DNA of 64,000 nt from Alkaliphilus peptidifermentans DSM 18978. Lineage in GTDB: Bacteria; Bacillota; Clostridia; Peptostreptococcales; Natronincolaceae. The notes beneath the pieces were generated by a model. That model was not told the origin of the DNA, searched no databases, and worked only from the letters and a program-made list of their open reading frames with translations. The position numbers and the translations under genes were made by a program. Every line of letters begins with the position of its first letter. Positions within the stretch are counted from its first letter, which is position 1. Below, piece after piece: positions 1 to 8,210 of this stretch. Location of the stretch: positions 62,001 to 126,000 of the forward strand of contig NZ_FMUS01000009.1 of assembly GCF_900101495.1 (NCBI RefSeq), given 5' to 3'.

Positions 1-177
1 AGCATTGGTAAATGTCACAATAAGAAGCTCATCAATATTAACTTCATCGTCAATGATTAGCCTAAGTATTCTTTCAACTAATACAGCAGTTTTGCCAGAA
101 CCAGCAGCAGCAGAAACCAATAAATTGCTCCCCCTGGATTTTATAGCAGCCTCCTGCTCCTTTGTCCATTTAGGCAT
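1..177 (-). CDS. addA: AddA helicase/nuclease subunit, N-terminal fragment
   Basis: This is the first 59 codons of the AddA subunit of the AddAB helicase-nuclease, which processes double-strand breaks for recombination. The frame runs off the window edge. It opens with [15 protein letters not shown] (the Q motif) and then a Walker A motif, AAGSGKT at residues 24-30, followed by LLIVTFTNA, as in UvrD-family helicases. The start ATG overlaps the last codons of addB by 8 bp, so the two are translationally coupled in the order addB-addA. What is seen is only the ATP-binding start; the nuclease end is outside the window. Confidence 0.93.
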   Translation of the reverse strand, partial: MPKWTKEQEAAIKSRGSNLLVSAAAGSGKTAVLVERILRLIIDDEVNIDELLIVTFTNA

Positions 178-3100
178 CTGCATCACCTTCCTTCTTTGCA
201 GCAATTTTCCCAATTATTTCTTCTTGCTTTAATTCTTTAATTACTCTGTACTGGTTATCGTCAATCAGTCTATCAAATTGACAAATTGATAGATATTGAC
301 AATATTTACAGGAAACCATATTACCTTTTTTACAGGGTTCTATCTTTACATTTCCTTTTGTAATTTCACCGGCTATATCTTTTATTAAATTACGTATATG
401 TTGTGTTACTAGTTTAAACTCCTCCAGCGATAATACAGATGAATTTTTTGAAATCTCATCTCCCTTATTTATGCTTACTGGAATAATATTTGAGCTACGA
501 TCTATCTCAGTATCAATTTCTTTGATAATGCTTATATCCTTAAGGGCAAAACCCTTCATTTTTAAAGATTTACTTATTTCTTTTTCAATAGTCTCTATAG
601 CTCTATCGGTGGTTCTAATCAGCGGATCATCAATTTTGAAGTAAAATACTCCAGCTGGGTAGATTTTATCCTTTTTTAAGTATTCTCCTATGGAAATTAT
701 TGCGTCAATATAGACGAGTAGTTGAAGCTGCAATCCATAATATACATCTGTTAGGCTTAAATCTTTATCACTTGACTTATAGTCAATAACTTTGACGTAG
801 GTACCATCTTCATCTTCATAGAAGTCCACTCTGTCAATTCTACCCTCAAGATGAATTTCTTCACCAGTTTCCAGTTGAATAACAATTGGAGGAATGTCAC
901 CTTCTTGTCCAAAGGAAATCTCATGTCCATAGGATGTAAAGCTCCCCTGCTTTAGATGCAGGGTTAATGTCCATAATGCACGCTTACTGATTCTCTTTAA
1001 TCTTTGCAATAAATATCTATATCGATTGCTACTATAAAAAATACCTTCTTGAAATTTACCTGCCATTTCATCAATAATATTCTCAACAACTTTATCACTA
1101 TATTCTTTATCAATTCCTTTCCAATCAATCCCGTTGGTTTTCAATTGTTTTTCAAATTGCTCCAAGGCATCATGAAATAGCTTACCTATATCTGGATTCT
1201 TAATTTCATAGGTTTTTCTTTCTTTTGGCTTTAGTCCATAGGAAACAAAATGGGAAAATGGGCAATTGGAAAAGCCCTCAAGTCTTGATATACTCGTATG
1301 TATAGGAGTCGAATATAAGTTTCGTGCTTTCACTTCTGGAATATAATATATTTGATTTTTATGGAATAGGCCTTGAATCATCATATGTCTTTTTTCATTC
1401 CACAATGGATTATTATAGTACCACCGATAAACATCCCACCATATATCCTCCATTTCATTATCATCAATAAATAAACGGAAGCCATCTATCATATACTTAA
1501 ATGTGCTACTAGGGGTTGTAACTAAATGTAATTGTTGTTCTAGAGTATTGATAACATCGCTACAAATAGGTACTTGGGGGTATAGCTTTCTAAATCGATC
1601 AACTAAAATAGAAGGTCTTAAGGCTTTACCCTCTTGATCTGCAAGAGAGTAGCTTACCCAAAGATATTCGCTTGGCTTAGATAATATAGTATAAATAGAT
1701 AGTTTTTCTTCATAAAGCTGGCTTTCTCCCTCATAGCCTAAGGTTATTCCAGCCTCTGTTAAGAAGTTTCTTTCATGAAGCTGTAAAATACCATCTTCTG
1801 CTCCTAATGCTGGAAGTATACCATCGTTAACTCCTATAAGAAACAGTGCTTTAATATTATGACTTCGAGACCGCTCAATGCTTCCTATCAATACCTGATC
1901 AATAGTGGATGGAATCACGCCTATTTCTGTTGCAGCAAATCCCGAATCCAAAATATCTCGATATTCCTTTAAAGTTACTTTTTGATCTCCTAGTATTTCA
2001 GAAAGCTGATCAAACATTTCCATCACTGTATTCCATATTTGCGTATTTTCATTGACGTAATCATAGCGTCCCTGTTCTTTAAGTGCTTCTATCCATGCAT
2101 TTAATTTTTCTTCTATTCTTAAATCCTTTAAAAAGTAAAATAACCCCTTGGTAATTTCAGCTATATTATTAGCTTTCTTAATCTCCTTTGACAAAACTAG
2201 AAAAGGAGTACATAATTTTTCACGACTATTATTTATTTCTTCCATGTCATAATCTTTAGACTTATTAAATTCACTGAACCATCGATTTCCTTTTACTCCA
2301 TACTGCAGGCAAAAATTTTCAAGCTCCTCCCACTGGTCCTTTGTTAAGTCACTAAAGCCTGTTCTTAAAAAGCGGAACACATCGTGGGGTCGATAATTAT
2401 TTGAAATGATATCAATAGCTGACAAAATCACCTCAATAATAGGATGATCTATTATAGACCTTTTCTCATCCATAAAAAAAGGAATATCATACTCCTGAAA
2501 TACACTTTTTAGTAACATACTATAGCCATCTAAACCACCAGAAACAACCGCAATATCCCTCCATCGATATTGCTTTTCTCTAACCAAGGATACAATTTCT
2601 GCAGCAGCATTCTCTACTTCTGTAAAGTGATTAGACGCTGCAAAGAGCTTTAGTCCCTTCAATTCACCCTTATAAATTTTGTAGGGATATGCATAAAATT
2701 CCTCTTCCATGTGCTCCATTAAAGTATTTTTAAAGTCATCAGTTTTATTTGCCCTATATATATTAATTACTTCTTCTGTAAAACCACCTAAGTCCTTAGT
2801 TAATTTCTTTATACGGTTATATGTCTGATTAGTTAACTTAAATAGATCTCCATCCCCCTCTCTGGGTTCTGGGTCTAATGTAAATGTAATATTCAGTTGT
2901 TTAGCCTTAAGCATTATCTTTTCAATGATTCTAAAGGTTTGAGGAGTAAGTTTATGAAAACCATCTATCCATATAATAGTATCGTCGAAGATTTTTGTTG
3001 ATTCTAACTTTTCAATAAGTAAATTTATATGATCTTCTGTATCAATATATCTGTTTTCAAGGTATTGATTAAAGGCTTCATAAATGGTGGCTACGTCCGA

Positions 3101-3565
3101 TAGCTTCATTTTCAAAAGACTATTTTCTTCTAATTCTTCAAGTTGATTTTTTAAATGTTGGGGAATTATATCATGCTGCTTCATTTCTGTTATTAAGCTA
3201 TTGAGCTTAGCCACAAAACCCGTTTGCCTAATGGTTTTCTGATATATGCTTAATTCCTTTTCTAAATCAGTTAACAGTCTTCTTATTATCATGTTTTTTC
3301 CAATATCGTTTATATGTGTTTTGGTTAATCCACCTACTTCACTTAATACACGAAAGGCTAGCCGAGAAAAGCTTAATACCTCAACATCCATAATTCCTTT
3401 TAGATTACCCTTTGTAATCAAATCCCTCTCTGCTTGCAATGTAAATTGTTCTGGTACAATTAGAAACTGTTTTGTTGTCTTATCAGTAATGTTTTCACAT
3501 ATAGATTCATACACAAACTGGCTTTTACCAGCACCACTTCTTCCTAATATATATCTAATACTCAA
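170..3565 (-). CDS. addB: AddB helicase/nuclease subunit
   Basis: AddB is the partner of AddA in the recombination helicase-nuclease. The product is 1131 residues, a usual length. Walker A GRSGAGKS is at residues 8-15. The C-terminal nuclease shows GRIDRVDF and VIDYKSS. A cysteine of SNCPFSHF and three near the C terminus ([11 protein letters not shown]) match the iron-sulfur cluster that staples the AddB nuclease domain. I chose TTG at 3565: the apparent ATG 15 bases upstream is fused to a strong GGAGGTGAT ribosome binding site, which sits correctly for the TTG. The encoded start [11 protein letters not shown] also fits the family better. Confidence 0.95.
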   Translation of the reverse strand: MSIRYILGRSGAGKSQFVYESICENITDKTTKQFLIVPEQFTLQAERDLITKGNLKGIMDVEVLSFSRLAFRVLSEVGGLTKTHINDIGKNMIIRRLLTDLEKELSIYQKTIRQTGFVAKLNSLITEMKQHDIIPQHLKNQLEELEENSLLKMKLSDVATIYEAFNQYLENRYIDTEDHINLLIEKLESTKIFDDTIIWIDGFHKLTPQTFRIIEKIMLKAKQLNITFTLDPEPREGDGDLFKLTNQTYNRIKKLTKDLGGFTEEVINIYRANKTDDFKNTLMEHMEEEFYAYPYKIYKGELKGLKLFAASNHFTEVENAAAEIVSLVREKQYRWRDIAVVSGGLDGYSMLLKSVFQEYDIPFFMDEKRSIIDHPIIEVILSAIDIISNNYRPHDVFRFLRTGFSDLTKDQWEELENFCLQYGVKGNRWFSEFNKSKDYDMEEINNSREKLCTPFLVLSKEIKKANNIAEITKGLFYFLKDLRIEEKLNAWIEALKEQGRYDYVNENTQIWNTVMEMFDQLSEILGDQKVTLKEYRDILDSGFAATEIGVIPSTIDQVLIGSIERSRSHNIKALFLIGVNDGILPALGAEDGILQLHERNFLTEAGITLGYEGESQLYEEKLSIYTILSKPSEYLWVSYSLADQEGKALRPSILVDRFRKLYPQVPICSDVINTLEQQLHLVTTPSSTFKYMIDGFRLFIDDNEMEDIWWDVYRWYYNNPLWNEKRHMMIQGLFHKNQIYYIPEVKARNLYSTPIHTSISRLEGFSNCPFSHFVSYGLKPKERKTYEIKNPDIGKLFHDALEQFEKQLKTNGIDWKGIDKEYSDKVVENIIDEMAGKFQEGIFYSSNRYRYLLQRLKRISKRALWTLTLHLKQGSFTSYGHEISFGQEGDIPPIVIQLETGEEIHLEGRIDRVDFYEDEDGTYVKVIDYKSSDKDLSLTDVYYGLQLQLLVYIDAIISIGEYLKKDKIYPAGVFYFKIDDPLIRTTDRAIETIEKEISKSLKMKGFALKDISIIKEIDTEIDRSSNIIPVSINKGDEISKNSSVLSLEEFKLVTQHIRNLIKDIAGEITKGNVKIEPCKKGNMVSCKYCQYLSICQFDRLIDDNQYRVIKELKQEEIIGKIAAKKEGDADA

Positions 3566-3601
3566 GAATATCACCTCCATTTTTACTCACTTTATTTATC
3601 A

Positions 3602-3642
3602 ATTATATCATAGGAACAAATTTGACTTCGTCAAATTGTTTT
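3602..3642 (-). promoter_or_regulatory. Candidate addBA promoter with overlapping palindrome
   Basis: Reading toward addB there is a perfect TATAAT (plus-strand 3602-3607). The -35 region is poor and lies in an 8-bp inverted repeat, AATTTGAC-TTC-GTCAAATT (3619-3637). The palindrome could be an operator or simply the first hairpin of the neighbouring hairpin array. This is inference from sequence only. Confidence 0.35.
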
Positions 3643-3770
3643 CGCTAGGGAACCCTAGGTTCCCTTCGACGGCTGTTAAGCAGCCTGAGCACCCTCCTGA
3701 ATACGACAGAGGGGAATCCCCTCTGCACTCCCCATGTCTAGTAAATTTAAAAGCATACTTTCCTAGACAT
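3619..3770. repeat. Array of five short inverted repeats
   Basis: Between addB and the YhaM-like gene lie consecutive hairpins: an 8-bp stem with 3-base loop (3619-3637), a 7-bp GGGAACC/GGTTCCC stem with 3-base loop (3648-3664), a 5-bp GGCTG/CAGCC stem (3671-3685), an 8-bp CAGAGGGG/CCCCTCTG stem with 3-base loop (3707-3725), and an 8-bp ATGTCTAG/CTAGACAT pair with a 21-base loop (3734-3770). No credible gene is here, and the stems are far more GC-rich than the surroundings. It may be a REP- or MITE-like element or a structured leader. Confidence 0.6.
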
Positions 3771-3804
3771 TTAAAAAGCGAAAAGACCAGCTTTTCACTT
3801 TTCT

Positions 3805-4773
3805 CTATCCCTTCTTATAATATTCTGTACCCATGTTCCAAAGCTTATTGGTAAAGGTGTCCTCTTTTCCTTCCTCCTCCTTCATGAAGGACTGAATGCT
3901 TTCTATATCGCCGGACATTATGTCAGCATGATGAAGAATCTGAGCTTCAACAGTTTTAGGAAGGACTGGTGATCCATATTCAAGCTTTCCATGATGGCCT
4001 AAAATTCCATTAAGAACTATAAGTTTATCTTCAGAATCAAAATTTTCAATTTCATTTATATAATTTAATGTCATATGGGCCCCCATAAAAATGTGTCCCA
4101 GCATGGTTCCTTCTTCTGTAAATCCAGTTTCAGGAAGTTGCTTATATTCCATAATTTTGGCCCAATCATGCAAAAATGACATAACAATTAGCCTTTCAAG
4201 CTGTCTTTGTGATAGTTTTTTAGTTGTGGCTACAGTATAAGCATACTTAAGAACCTCCAGCACATGCTGTAATAGCCCATGGTAAAAATTATGATGAACT
4301 TGACGTGCTGCCGGGTATGAACAAAACTTTTCGTAGTGATGGGTAGTGAAAATCATTTTATCTAATAGCTCTTTTAGATGAGGGGTTTTAACCTTATCAT
4401 AAAAATATTGAAGTCCTTTCTTCATTGATTCAATTTCCCAATCACTTGTAGGTATTAATGCTCTAATATCTATCTCAGATTCTTTAACCCCTTCTATATC
4501 TTTAATTGTTAATTGAAGTATTCCTTGATATTCTCCTACAACACCCTTTATTTTAACGGCTTGATTTGCATTAAGCTCTTTAAAAAAGGTCTCTTTTTCT
4601 TCATATTCCCAGCATTTAGCATCAATTCTTTTTGATGCATCCTGAATAATTAAATCTATGTATTTCTTATCTGACTTAGTCAATTTAACCTTCATATCTG
4701 TAACCATAGCTATTACTTCTATCGTTTGATTAATGTGTTCTTTACTAATTTCAATTAATTGTTGTATAAACAT
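3805..4773 (-). CDS. yhaM: YhaM-like 3'-5' exoribonuclease
   Basis: The 322-residue product has the two-part architecture of YhaM: an N-terminal OB-fold (IEVIAMVTDMKVKLTKSD..., residues 15-100) and a C-terminal HD domain with HHNFYHGLLQH and HDWAKI. HD-domain YhaM enzymes trim RNA, and DNA in vitro, from the 3' end using divalent metal. Length matches the Bacillus protein (about 314 residues). The motif is HDWAKI rather than the commoner HDLAKI, but the HD pair is kept. A GTAGGAGGTAAATT ribosome site precedes the ATG. It is transcribed toward addBA but separated from it by the hairpin array. Confidence 0.85.
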   Translation of the reverse strand: MFIQQLIEISKEHINQTIEVIAMVTDMKVKLTKSDKKYIDLIIQDASKRIDAKCWEYEEKETFFKELNANQAVKIKGVVGEYQGILQLTIKDIEGVKESEIDIRALIPTSDWEIESMKKGLQYFYDKVKTPHLKELLDKMIFTTHHYEKFCSYPAARQVHHNFYHGLLQHVLEVLKYAYTVATTKKLSQRQLERLIVMSFLHDWAKIMEYKQLPETGFTEEGTMLGHIFMGAHMTLNYINEIENFDSEDKLIVLNGILGHHGKLEYGSPVLPKTVEAQILHHADIMSGDIESIQSFMKEEEGKEDTFTNKLWNMGTEYYKKG

Positions 4774-4815
4774 AATTTACCTCCTACTGCTGATATGTCT
4801 TATTACTATTTAATT

Positions 4816-4844
4816 TCTATAAAGAGTAAAAAAATCCTTTTCAA
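4816..4844 (-). promoter_or_regulatory. Sigma-A promoter of the yhaM-like gene
   Basis: On the minus strand TTGAAA (4839-4844), a 17-base spacer and TATAGA (4816-4821) lie about 40 bases ahead of the yhaM-like start. Confidence 0.55.
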
Positions 4845-4879
4845 TTTCCTGTTATTATTTCTTTACCCATTAATGACAT

Positions 4880-4904
4880 AACAAAAACCTAGCCTTTGCT
4901 AGGT
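4880..4904 (-). terminator. Intrinsic terminator downstream of the small-gene cluster
   Basis: A 7-bp stem ACCTAGC/GCTAGGT with a 4-base loop is followed on the minus strand by a TTTTTG run. It would end transcripts coming from the 5141-8366 gene cluster. Confidence 0.75.
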
Positions 4905-4971
4905 AGACAAAGTAAGATTTATATAACAAACTCGATTTTTAAAACTTAAGTAAACAATCAGTGAAGTTAGA

Positions 4972-5090
4972 ATAAAAAGAGCGAAAAGATAATCAGCTAA
5001 AGTTTTCAACTGTTTGAGGGAAAGCGAGTTTTGAAAATGCCTGATTATCTTAAGCTCATTCCCGTTTAGTTCTGAACGGGTTTACGTAGT
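4972..5090. repeat. Long structured inverted-repeat block (terminator or dispersed repeat)
   Basis: AAGATAATCAG (4986-4996) pairs perfectly with CTGATTATCTT (5041-5051). GAGC/GCTC extend the stem outside, and TTTTCAA/TTGAAAA form an inner stem. A separate hairpin CCCGTT/AACGGG (5061-5080) lies next to it. Read on the minus strand, the long hairpin is followed by a TTTTTATT run, so it can act as a second terminator for the small-gene cluster. GTTTTGAAAAT occurs twice in the block. The rest of the gap (4774-5140) holds only the two terminators and the yhaM promoter. Confidence 0.55.
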
Positions 5091-5140
5091 TTTGAAAATA
5101 TCAGGGTCTGTAATCAACCAAAACTTAGCCATTGCTTTTA

Positions 5141-5833
5141 TTATCCCTCATTACGTTTGCTATAAATGTCTATAAGCTTCTCCAATGCTTCTAAACCCTT
5201 TAAATCTTCAGTATTGTCAACAACTATGTCTTTTTCAATATCTATTTTTATAGTAGTTATTTCCTTCTCCTCTGTAATCTTATCTTCTGTTGCTGTTTCA
5301 ATATCAACATGGTTTTTCTCTTTGTTTATTATTTCTTTTTTTTCCTCTTGGGAAACTATAGCTTCCACTGTGTCATTCTTTTCATAAGTAGGATATTCAT
5401 CTATTATTATTATTTGATGTTCACTTTCATTGTTGTAATCATCACTACCTGTTCTTTCTTCTAAATCTATTAGATTTACTTCTGTCACTCTATTTCCCAC
5501 TATATTTCCTTGTATTTTACTTGACTTTCTTTTTCGTCTTTCATATTCCTCTGGGCTAATTACTTCCGCCTCTTCCGAATCCGCCGGTGTATGTTTACTT
5601 GTCTCTAATTGATTGTAGTTATCAATGTCATGATCAAGTATTCTTGTAGCTTCACTATATTCCTCATTATTTTTTGTTTCCAATTCATTGGATATTTCTT
5701 CACTTTTGTGGTGAGTTATTGTGGCTTCTCCTTTTCTTTGAGGCAAGCGCTTCCTTCTATAATACTCTTCAGGAGAAAACACTGCTGCCTCCTCACCAAT
5801 TGGTTCATTATATATATGTTTATTATTCTTCAT
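5141..5833 (-). CDS. Acidic, low-complexity protein with two SPEEYxRRKR repeats
   Basis: I do not recognise this 230-residue protein. It has no signal peptide or membrane segment and is very rich in Glu, Asp, Lys, Ile and Thr. Two near-identical segments stand out: EAAVFSPEEYYRRKR near the N terminus and EAEVISPEEYERRKR about 75 residues later. The rest looks disordered, ending in a short helix (LEALEKLIDIYSKR). The start chosen is ATG at 5833, eight bases after AAAGGGGG; an in-frame ATG at 5875 would overlap the previous gene and has no ribosome site. It is the last gene of the small-protein cluster, so it may be a scaffold or linker for it. That is inference only. Confidence 0.7.
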   Translation of the reverse strand: MKNNKHIYNEPIGEEAAVFSPEEYYRRKRLPQRKGEATITHHKSEEISNELETKNNEEYSEATRILDHDIDNYNQLETSKHTPADSEEAEVISPEEYERRKRKSSKIQGNIVGNRVTEVNLIDLEERTGSDDYNNESEHQIIIIDEYPTYEKNDTVEAIVSQEEKKEIINKEKNHVDIETATEDKITEEKEITTIKIDIEKDIVVDNTEDLKGLEALEKLIDIYSKRNEG

Positions 5834-5849
5834 AAAGTTAGCCCCCTTT

Positions 5850-6197
5850 TTAATTGTTATTTTTTTCAAATTCAACTATCTTTTTCATAATCATGTAAAT
5901 ATCCTTATCTCTTCCTCCACAACACTTCATAAGCATTGTCAGCTTTTCATTAGGCAGTGCCTTCTTATAAAACTCTTTATTCTTTTCTATTTCTAATAGA
6001 ATCTTATTGTATAGTTGTAATTGAGAGGGAAATAATGTATCTTCAAGCTTTATTGAACCAATAGATCTTTGATGACTTCCTCCCTCTTCAAAATAATTTT
6101 CATAATATATATGTCCATTTATACATTCAATTTTTACTTTATCCTTTTCATGGAGAAATATTACTTCTTCACTATTACAAGTCTTGCATTTACCCAT
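5850..6197 (-). CDS. Small zinc-ribbon-like protein
   Basis: This unrecognised 115-residue protein starts with CKTCNSEEV and has a further Cys in ECINGH, a short zinc-ribbon-like knuckle. The rest is helical (QLYNKILLEIEKNKEFYKKAL...) with MLMKCCGGRDKDIYMIMKK near the end. Ribosome site AGGTGG precedes ATG. It lies 16 bp upstream of the acidic repeat protein and 13 bp downstream of the 84-residue gene, so it is cotranscribed with the small-protein cluster. Cysteines set it apart from the other members, which lack them almost entirely. Confidence 0.7.
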   Translation of the reverse strand: MGKCKTCNSEEVIFLHEKDKVKIECINGHIYYENYFEEGGSHQRSIGSIKLEDTLFPSQLQLYNKILLEIEKNKEFYKKALPNEKLTMLMKCCGGRDKDIYMIMKKIVEFEKNNN

Positions 6198-6210
6198 ATT
6201 ACCACCTCAT

Positions 6211-6465
6211 TTATTTTGTCAATCCCAAAACCTTAATACCCTTTTTCAACTCAATTGGCTTAAATTCTTCATTATCTATTATAAAGTTACCCTTATCATC
6301 TACGTTAATTTCAATTGTTAAGTCTTCCAACTCTAAGCTTTCAAGCTGATATGGGTCCACGAAGATAAATATAGAATTAATTTGTGTTGTATTATTGTTT
6401 TTAGTTTTATACATATTAGCTTGGTTTGTTGCATTTATTAATAGATTAATATTATTGTCACTCAT
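6211..6465 (-). CDS. Small-cluster protein, Asn-rich N terminus plus beta module
   Basis: This is an 84-residue protein of unknown function. The first 30 residues are Asn/Thr/Gln-rich (NLLINATNQANMYKTKNNN). The second half is LESLELEDLTIEI...DDKGNFIIDNEEFKPIEL. That second half matches the pattern of the 69-residue product encoded at 7734-7943 (VKKLKIGFSKTGLTIDSKKF, counting three codons before its start) and of the 95-residue product at 6458-6745 (PVKIKLKKSGELLIEG): a strand, a glycine turn, a strand, then F-x-P. The ATG has a GAGGGGG site and overlaps the preceding stop by 8 bp. Confidence 0.7.
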   Translation of the reverse strand: MSDNNINLLINATNQANMYKTKNNNTTQINSIFIFVDPYQLESLELEDLTIEINVDDKGNFIIDNEEFKPIELKKGIKVLGLTK

Positions 6466-6745
6466 TTTTTTCCCCCTCTTCTTTTTCCTTCTGATCTAAA
6501 GAGCGAGTTTCCTTCTTATCAGAGTACACCTTGATTGTGTTATCCCTCATCTCAATATCATCTAAGCCTTCTATCAGAAGCTCACCGGATTTTTTTAACT
6601 TAATTTTTACCGGTGCCAACTTCTTTTCATCACAATTCCTAAAGCCAAAGATAATAAGATGGTTAAATTGCAACAATTCAGTTTTTGTAGCCTCCTTAAG
6701 ATTTCCCTGACTTGATAGATTTAGTGAAGTCTGAATGTTTTTCAA
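6458..6745 (-). CDS. Small-cluster protein with beta module
   Basis: This unknown 95-residue protein has a segment PVKIKLKKSGELLIEGLDDIEM that carries the strand-Gly-strand module shared within the cluster. A charged C-terminal tail (KKETRSLDQKEKEEGEKNE) follows. An open frame extends upstream to 6802 but overlaps the 62-residue gene heavily. The better start is TTG at 6745, one base after that gene's stop and preceded by TTGGAGTGAT, so it looks translationally coupled. The 62- and 95-residue genes may together correspond to the single 69-residue paralogue (7734-7943), which has a beta module and a helix in one chain. Confidence 0.65.
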   Translation of the reverse strand: MKNIQTSLNLSSQGNLKEATKTELLQFNHLIIFGFRNCDEKKLAPVKIKLKKSGELLIEGLDDIEMRDNTIKVYSDKKETRSLDQKEKEEGEKNE

Positions 6746-6746
6746 A

Positions 6747-6935
6747 TCAATCACTCCAATATTTTTTAATTGCAGCTTCAACAAAAGCCTTCTTTTCCTC
6801 ATTAGTTATCATATCATTATTCTTTATTATCGCTAGTTCCTTCATAAGATCACCAGCATCCCACTTCAAATCTATTCCGGTGGATACTTCAAATTGTCCC
6901 GTAGTGAACTTAATATAATCTGATTTATTTTCCAT
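6747..6935 (-). CDS. Small-cluster helical protein
   Basis: This 62-residue protein is unrecognised. Its C-terminal half, LMKELAIIKNNDMITNEEKKAFVEAAIKK, aligns with ILGKLAEARNSDMTKQEK...IK of the 69-residue cluster member, so the two are probably paralogous in this region. The conserved feature is N-[ND]-x-DM followed by an EEK/QEK helix. AAGGAGGG lies well placed ahead of the ATG. Confidence 0.7.
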   Translation of the reverse strand: MENKSDYIKFTTGQFEVSTGIDLKWDAGDLMKELAIIKNNDMITNEEKKAFVEAAIKKYWSD

Positions 6936-6968
6936 ATATCTTTATCCCTCCTTAATATAGATGGGGTA

Positions 6969-7277
6969 CTAGTATTTAATAGTTGTTTTTTCTCGTCTAT
7001 TTTGATCCTTTTCATCCTTAATAGTAATGGTTTCACCTTCATTAGCTTCCTCAAATCCCTTAAACATTTTTTGTGTTTCTTCACCTGTGCTAACTCTATT
7101 ATGCTTTTCTACATCTATACTTAGATTTTCATATTTTGCATTATTTTCATCGTATAATACTCCATCAATGTAAACATTACCATTAAAATCAACAACTACA
7201 CTATTGGGTTCATTTCCTTTGCTTCTTAGATTTTTAATTGTAATCCAATTGTTACTTTTACTTTTTTTTGATTTCAT
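6969..7277 (-). CDS. Small-cluster protein, hydrophilic, with beta hairpin
   Basis: This 102-residue protein of unknown function is basic at the N terminus. It contains VVVDFNGNVYIDGVLYDE, a probable beta hairpin that resembles the shared strand-Gly-strand module loosely. The remainder is charged and probably disordered (TITIKDEKDQNRREKTTIKY). GGGAGG precedes the ATG. It sits 21 bp after the 55-residue gene in the same transcript. Confidence 0.7.
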   Translation of the reverse strand: MKSKKSKSNNWITIKNLRSKGNEPNSVVVDFNGNVYIDGVLYDENNAKYENLSIDVEKHNRVSTGEETQKMFKGFEEANEGETITIKDEKDQNRREKTTIKY

Positions 7278-7298
7278 TAACCTACCTCCCTAAGCCTT

Positions 7299-7466
7299 CT
7301 AAGCATTGTTTATTTTAACATTGGAATATGACTGTGTAATAGTTGAATAGGCAGATAATGTCATATTGGACTGCTGATTGGTATTAATTTGATCTATTAT
7401 ATCAGCCTGCATATATACACTTCTATTGTTGTCTTTTACAGATTTTCCATCTGTTTTTTCTGACAT
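7299..7466 (-). CDS. Small-cluster 55-residue Q/N/S-rich protein
   Basis: This very short gene begins MSEKTDGKSVKDNN, followed by VYMQADIIDQINTNQQ and a Ser/Thr/Gln/Asn-rich end (LSAYSTITQSYSNV). A perfect GGGAGGGATAATT-ATG start and tight spacing to both neighbours support it. Its D-Q-I-N-T-N-Q-Q run loosely echoes the V-I-N-Q-K-A-x-N-Q motif of the 51- and 75-residue cluster proteins. Function unknown; the composition suggests an assembling or structural peptide, which is inference. Confidence 0.65.
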   Translation of the reverse strand: MSEKTDGKSVKDNNRSVYMQADIIDQINTNQQSNMTLSAYSTITQSYSNVKINNA

Positions 7467-7559
7467 AATTATCCCTCCCGCATTTATACATACTATTTAT
7501 TTAAAAAGGAATCCCTTTTAAATCTCTAAAAGAGATTCCTTAATTTTATTCAGGTTTAA

Positions 7560-7715
7560 TTATGCCCAAATATTATCATTGTCTTGATTAGTGGCAAATC
7601 CAAACTGAGCTTCAATAATGTTAAGAATCTGGGCTGCAACTACTACTAAGATTTGCTGGGCATTTTGATTAACAGCTTTTTGATTTATTACACTTGCTAC
7701 TAAAATATCTGGCAA
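7560..7715 (-). CDS. ASVINQKA-family small protein (copy 3)
   Basis: This 51-residue protein starts at TTG, directly behind AAGGAGGGATTATC. The sequence is PDILVASVINQKAVNQNAQQ, then a hydrophobic helix (ILVVVAAQILNIIEAQFGF) and an acidic tail (TNQDNDNIWA). It is clearly paralogous to the products at 7963-8190 and 8211-8366, with well over half of the aligned core residues identical by eye. There is no signal peptide. The helix is amphipathic with Gln and Glu at regular positions, so self-association is more likely than membrane crossing. Confidence 0.75.
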   Translation of the reverse strand: MPDILVASVINQKAVNQNAQQILVVVAAQILNIIEAQFGFATNQDNDNIWA

Positions 7716-7733
7716 GATAATCCCTCCTTAAGA

Positions 7734-7943
7734 CTATTTAACTACATTTTTAATAACATTTACCTTCTCCTGCTTTGTCATATCTGAATTCCTTGCTTCT
7801 GCTAATTTGCCTAAAATTTCAAATGGGTTTACATCTATATCATCTAAATTCGACTCAAATCCATGGCCATTTACAGATAGATTAAGAGGATTAAATTTTT
7901 TAGAATCAATTGTTAGACCAGTTTTGCTAAATCCAATTTTCAA
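7734..7943 (-). CDS. Small-cluster protein combining beta module and DM helix
   Basis: The likely product is 69 residues, beginning at TTG 7943 (KIGFSKTGLTIDSKKFNPL). A GCGGAGGG site lies just upstream, inside the end of the preceding gene's spacer. An ATG further upstream (7982) would overlap the 75-residue gene and has no ribosome site. It joins a strand-Gly-strand module (KIGFSKTGLTIDSKKFNPLNL) to a helix NSDMTKQEKVNVIKNVVK. These two parts recur separately in the 84/95-residue and 62-residue cluster proteins. Function unknown. Confidence 0.65.
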   Translation of the reverse strand: MKIGFSKTGLTIDSKKFNPLNLSVNGHGFESNLDDIDVNPFEILGKLAEARNSDMTKQEKVNVIKNVVK

Positions 7944-7962
7944 TTTTTTCACTCCCTCCGCA

Positions 7963-8190
7963 TTAAGTTGTAATTTCGTCATTATCTTCGTTTGTTGAAA
8001 AACCAAATTGGGCTTCTATAATGTTGGCAGCCTGCACTGCAACAGCTACTAGTATTTGTTGTGCATTTTGATTTATGGCTTTTTGATTAATTACACTGGC
8101 GATAAATATATCTCCATTGGCGATTTGTGCAATTTGAGCGTATTTTTTTGCAGTGCCCTTTAATTTTTGTGGATTGGGTAAATTACTCAT
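7963..8190 (-). CDS. ASVINQKA-family small protein (copy 2, N-terminally extended)
   Basis: This 75-residue paralogue of the two 51-residue proteins shares the core ASVINQKAINQNAQQILVA and the ending IIEAQFGFSTNEDNDEI. It differs by a 25-residue N-terminal extension (SNLPNPQKLKGTAKKYAQIA). GGGAGG lies eight bases before the ATG. The extension may cap, anchor or regulate assembly of the shorter copies. That is speculative. Confidence 0.75.
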   Translation of the reverse strand: MSNLPNPQKLKGTAKKYAQIAQIANGDIFIASVINQKAINQNAQQILVAVAVQAANIIEAQFGFSTNEDNDEITT

Positions 8191-8210
8191 TCACATAGCC
8201 TCCCTCTTTA

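Noticed and set aside
3246-3854. Plus-strand open frame of 202 codons opposite addB and the hairpin array
   Set aside because: It is antisense to the conserved addB coding region, has no ribosome site and crosses the hairpins; its composition is typical of a shadow frame.
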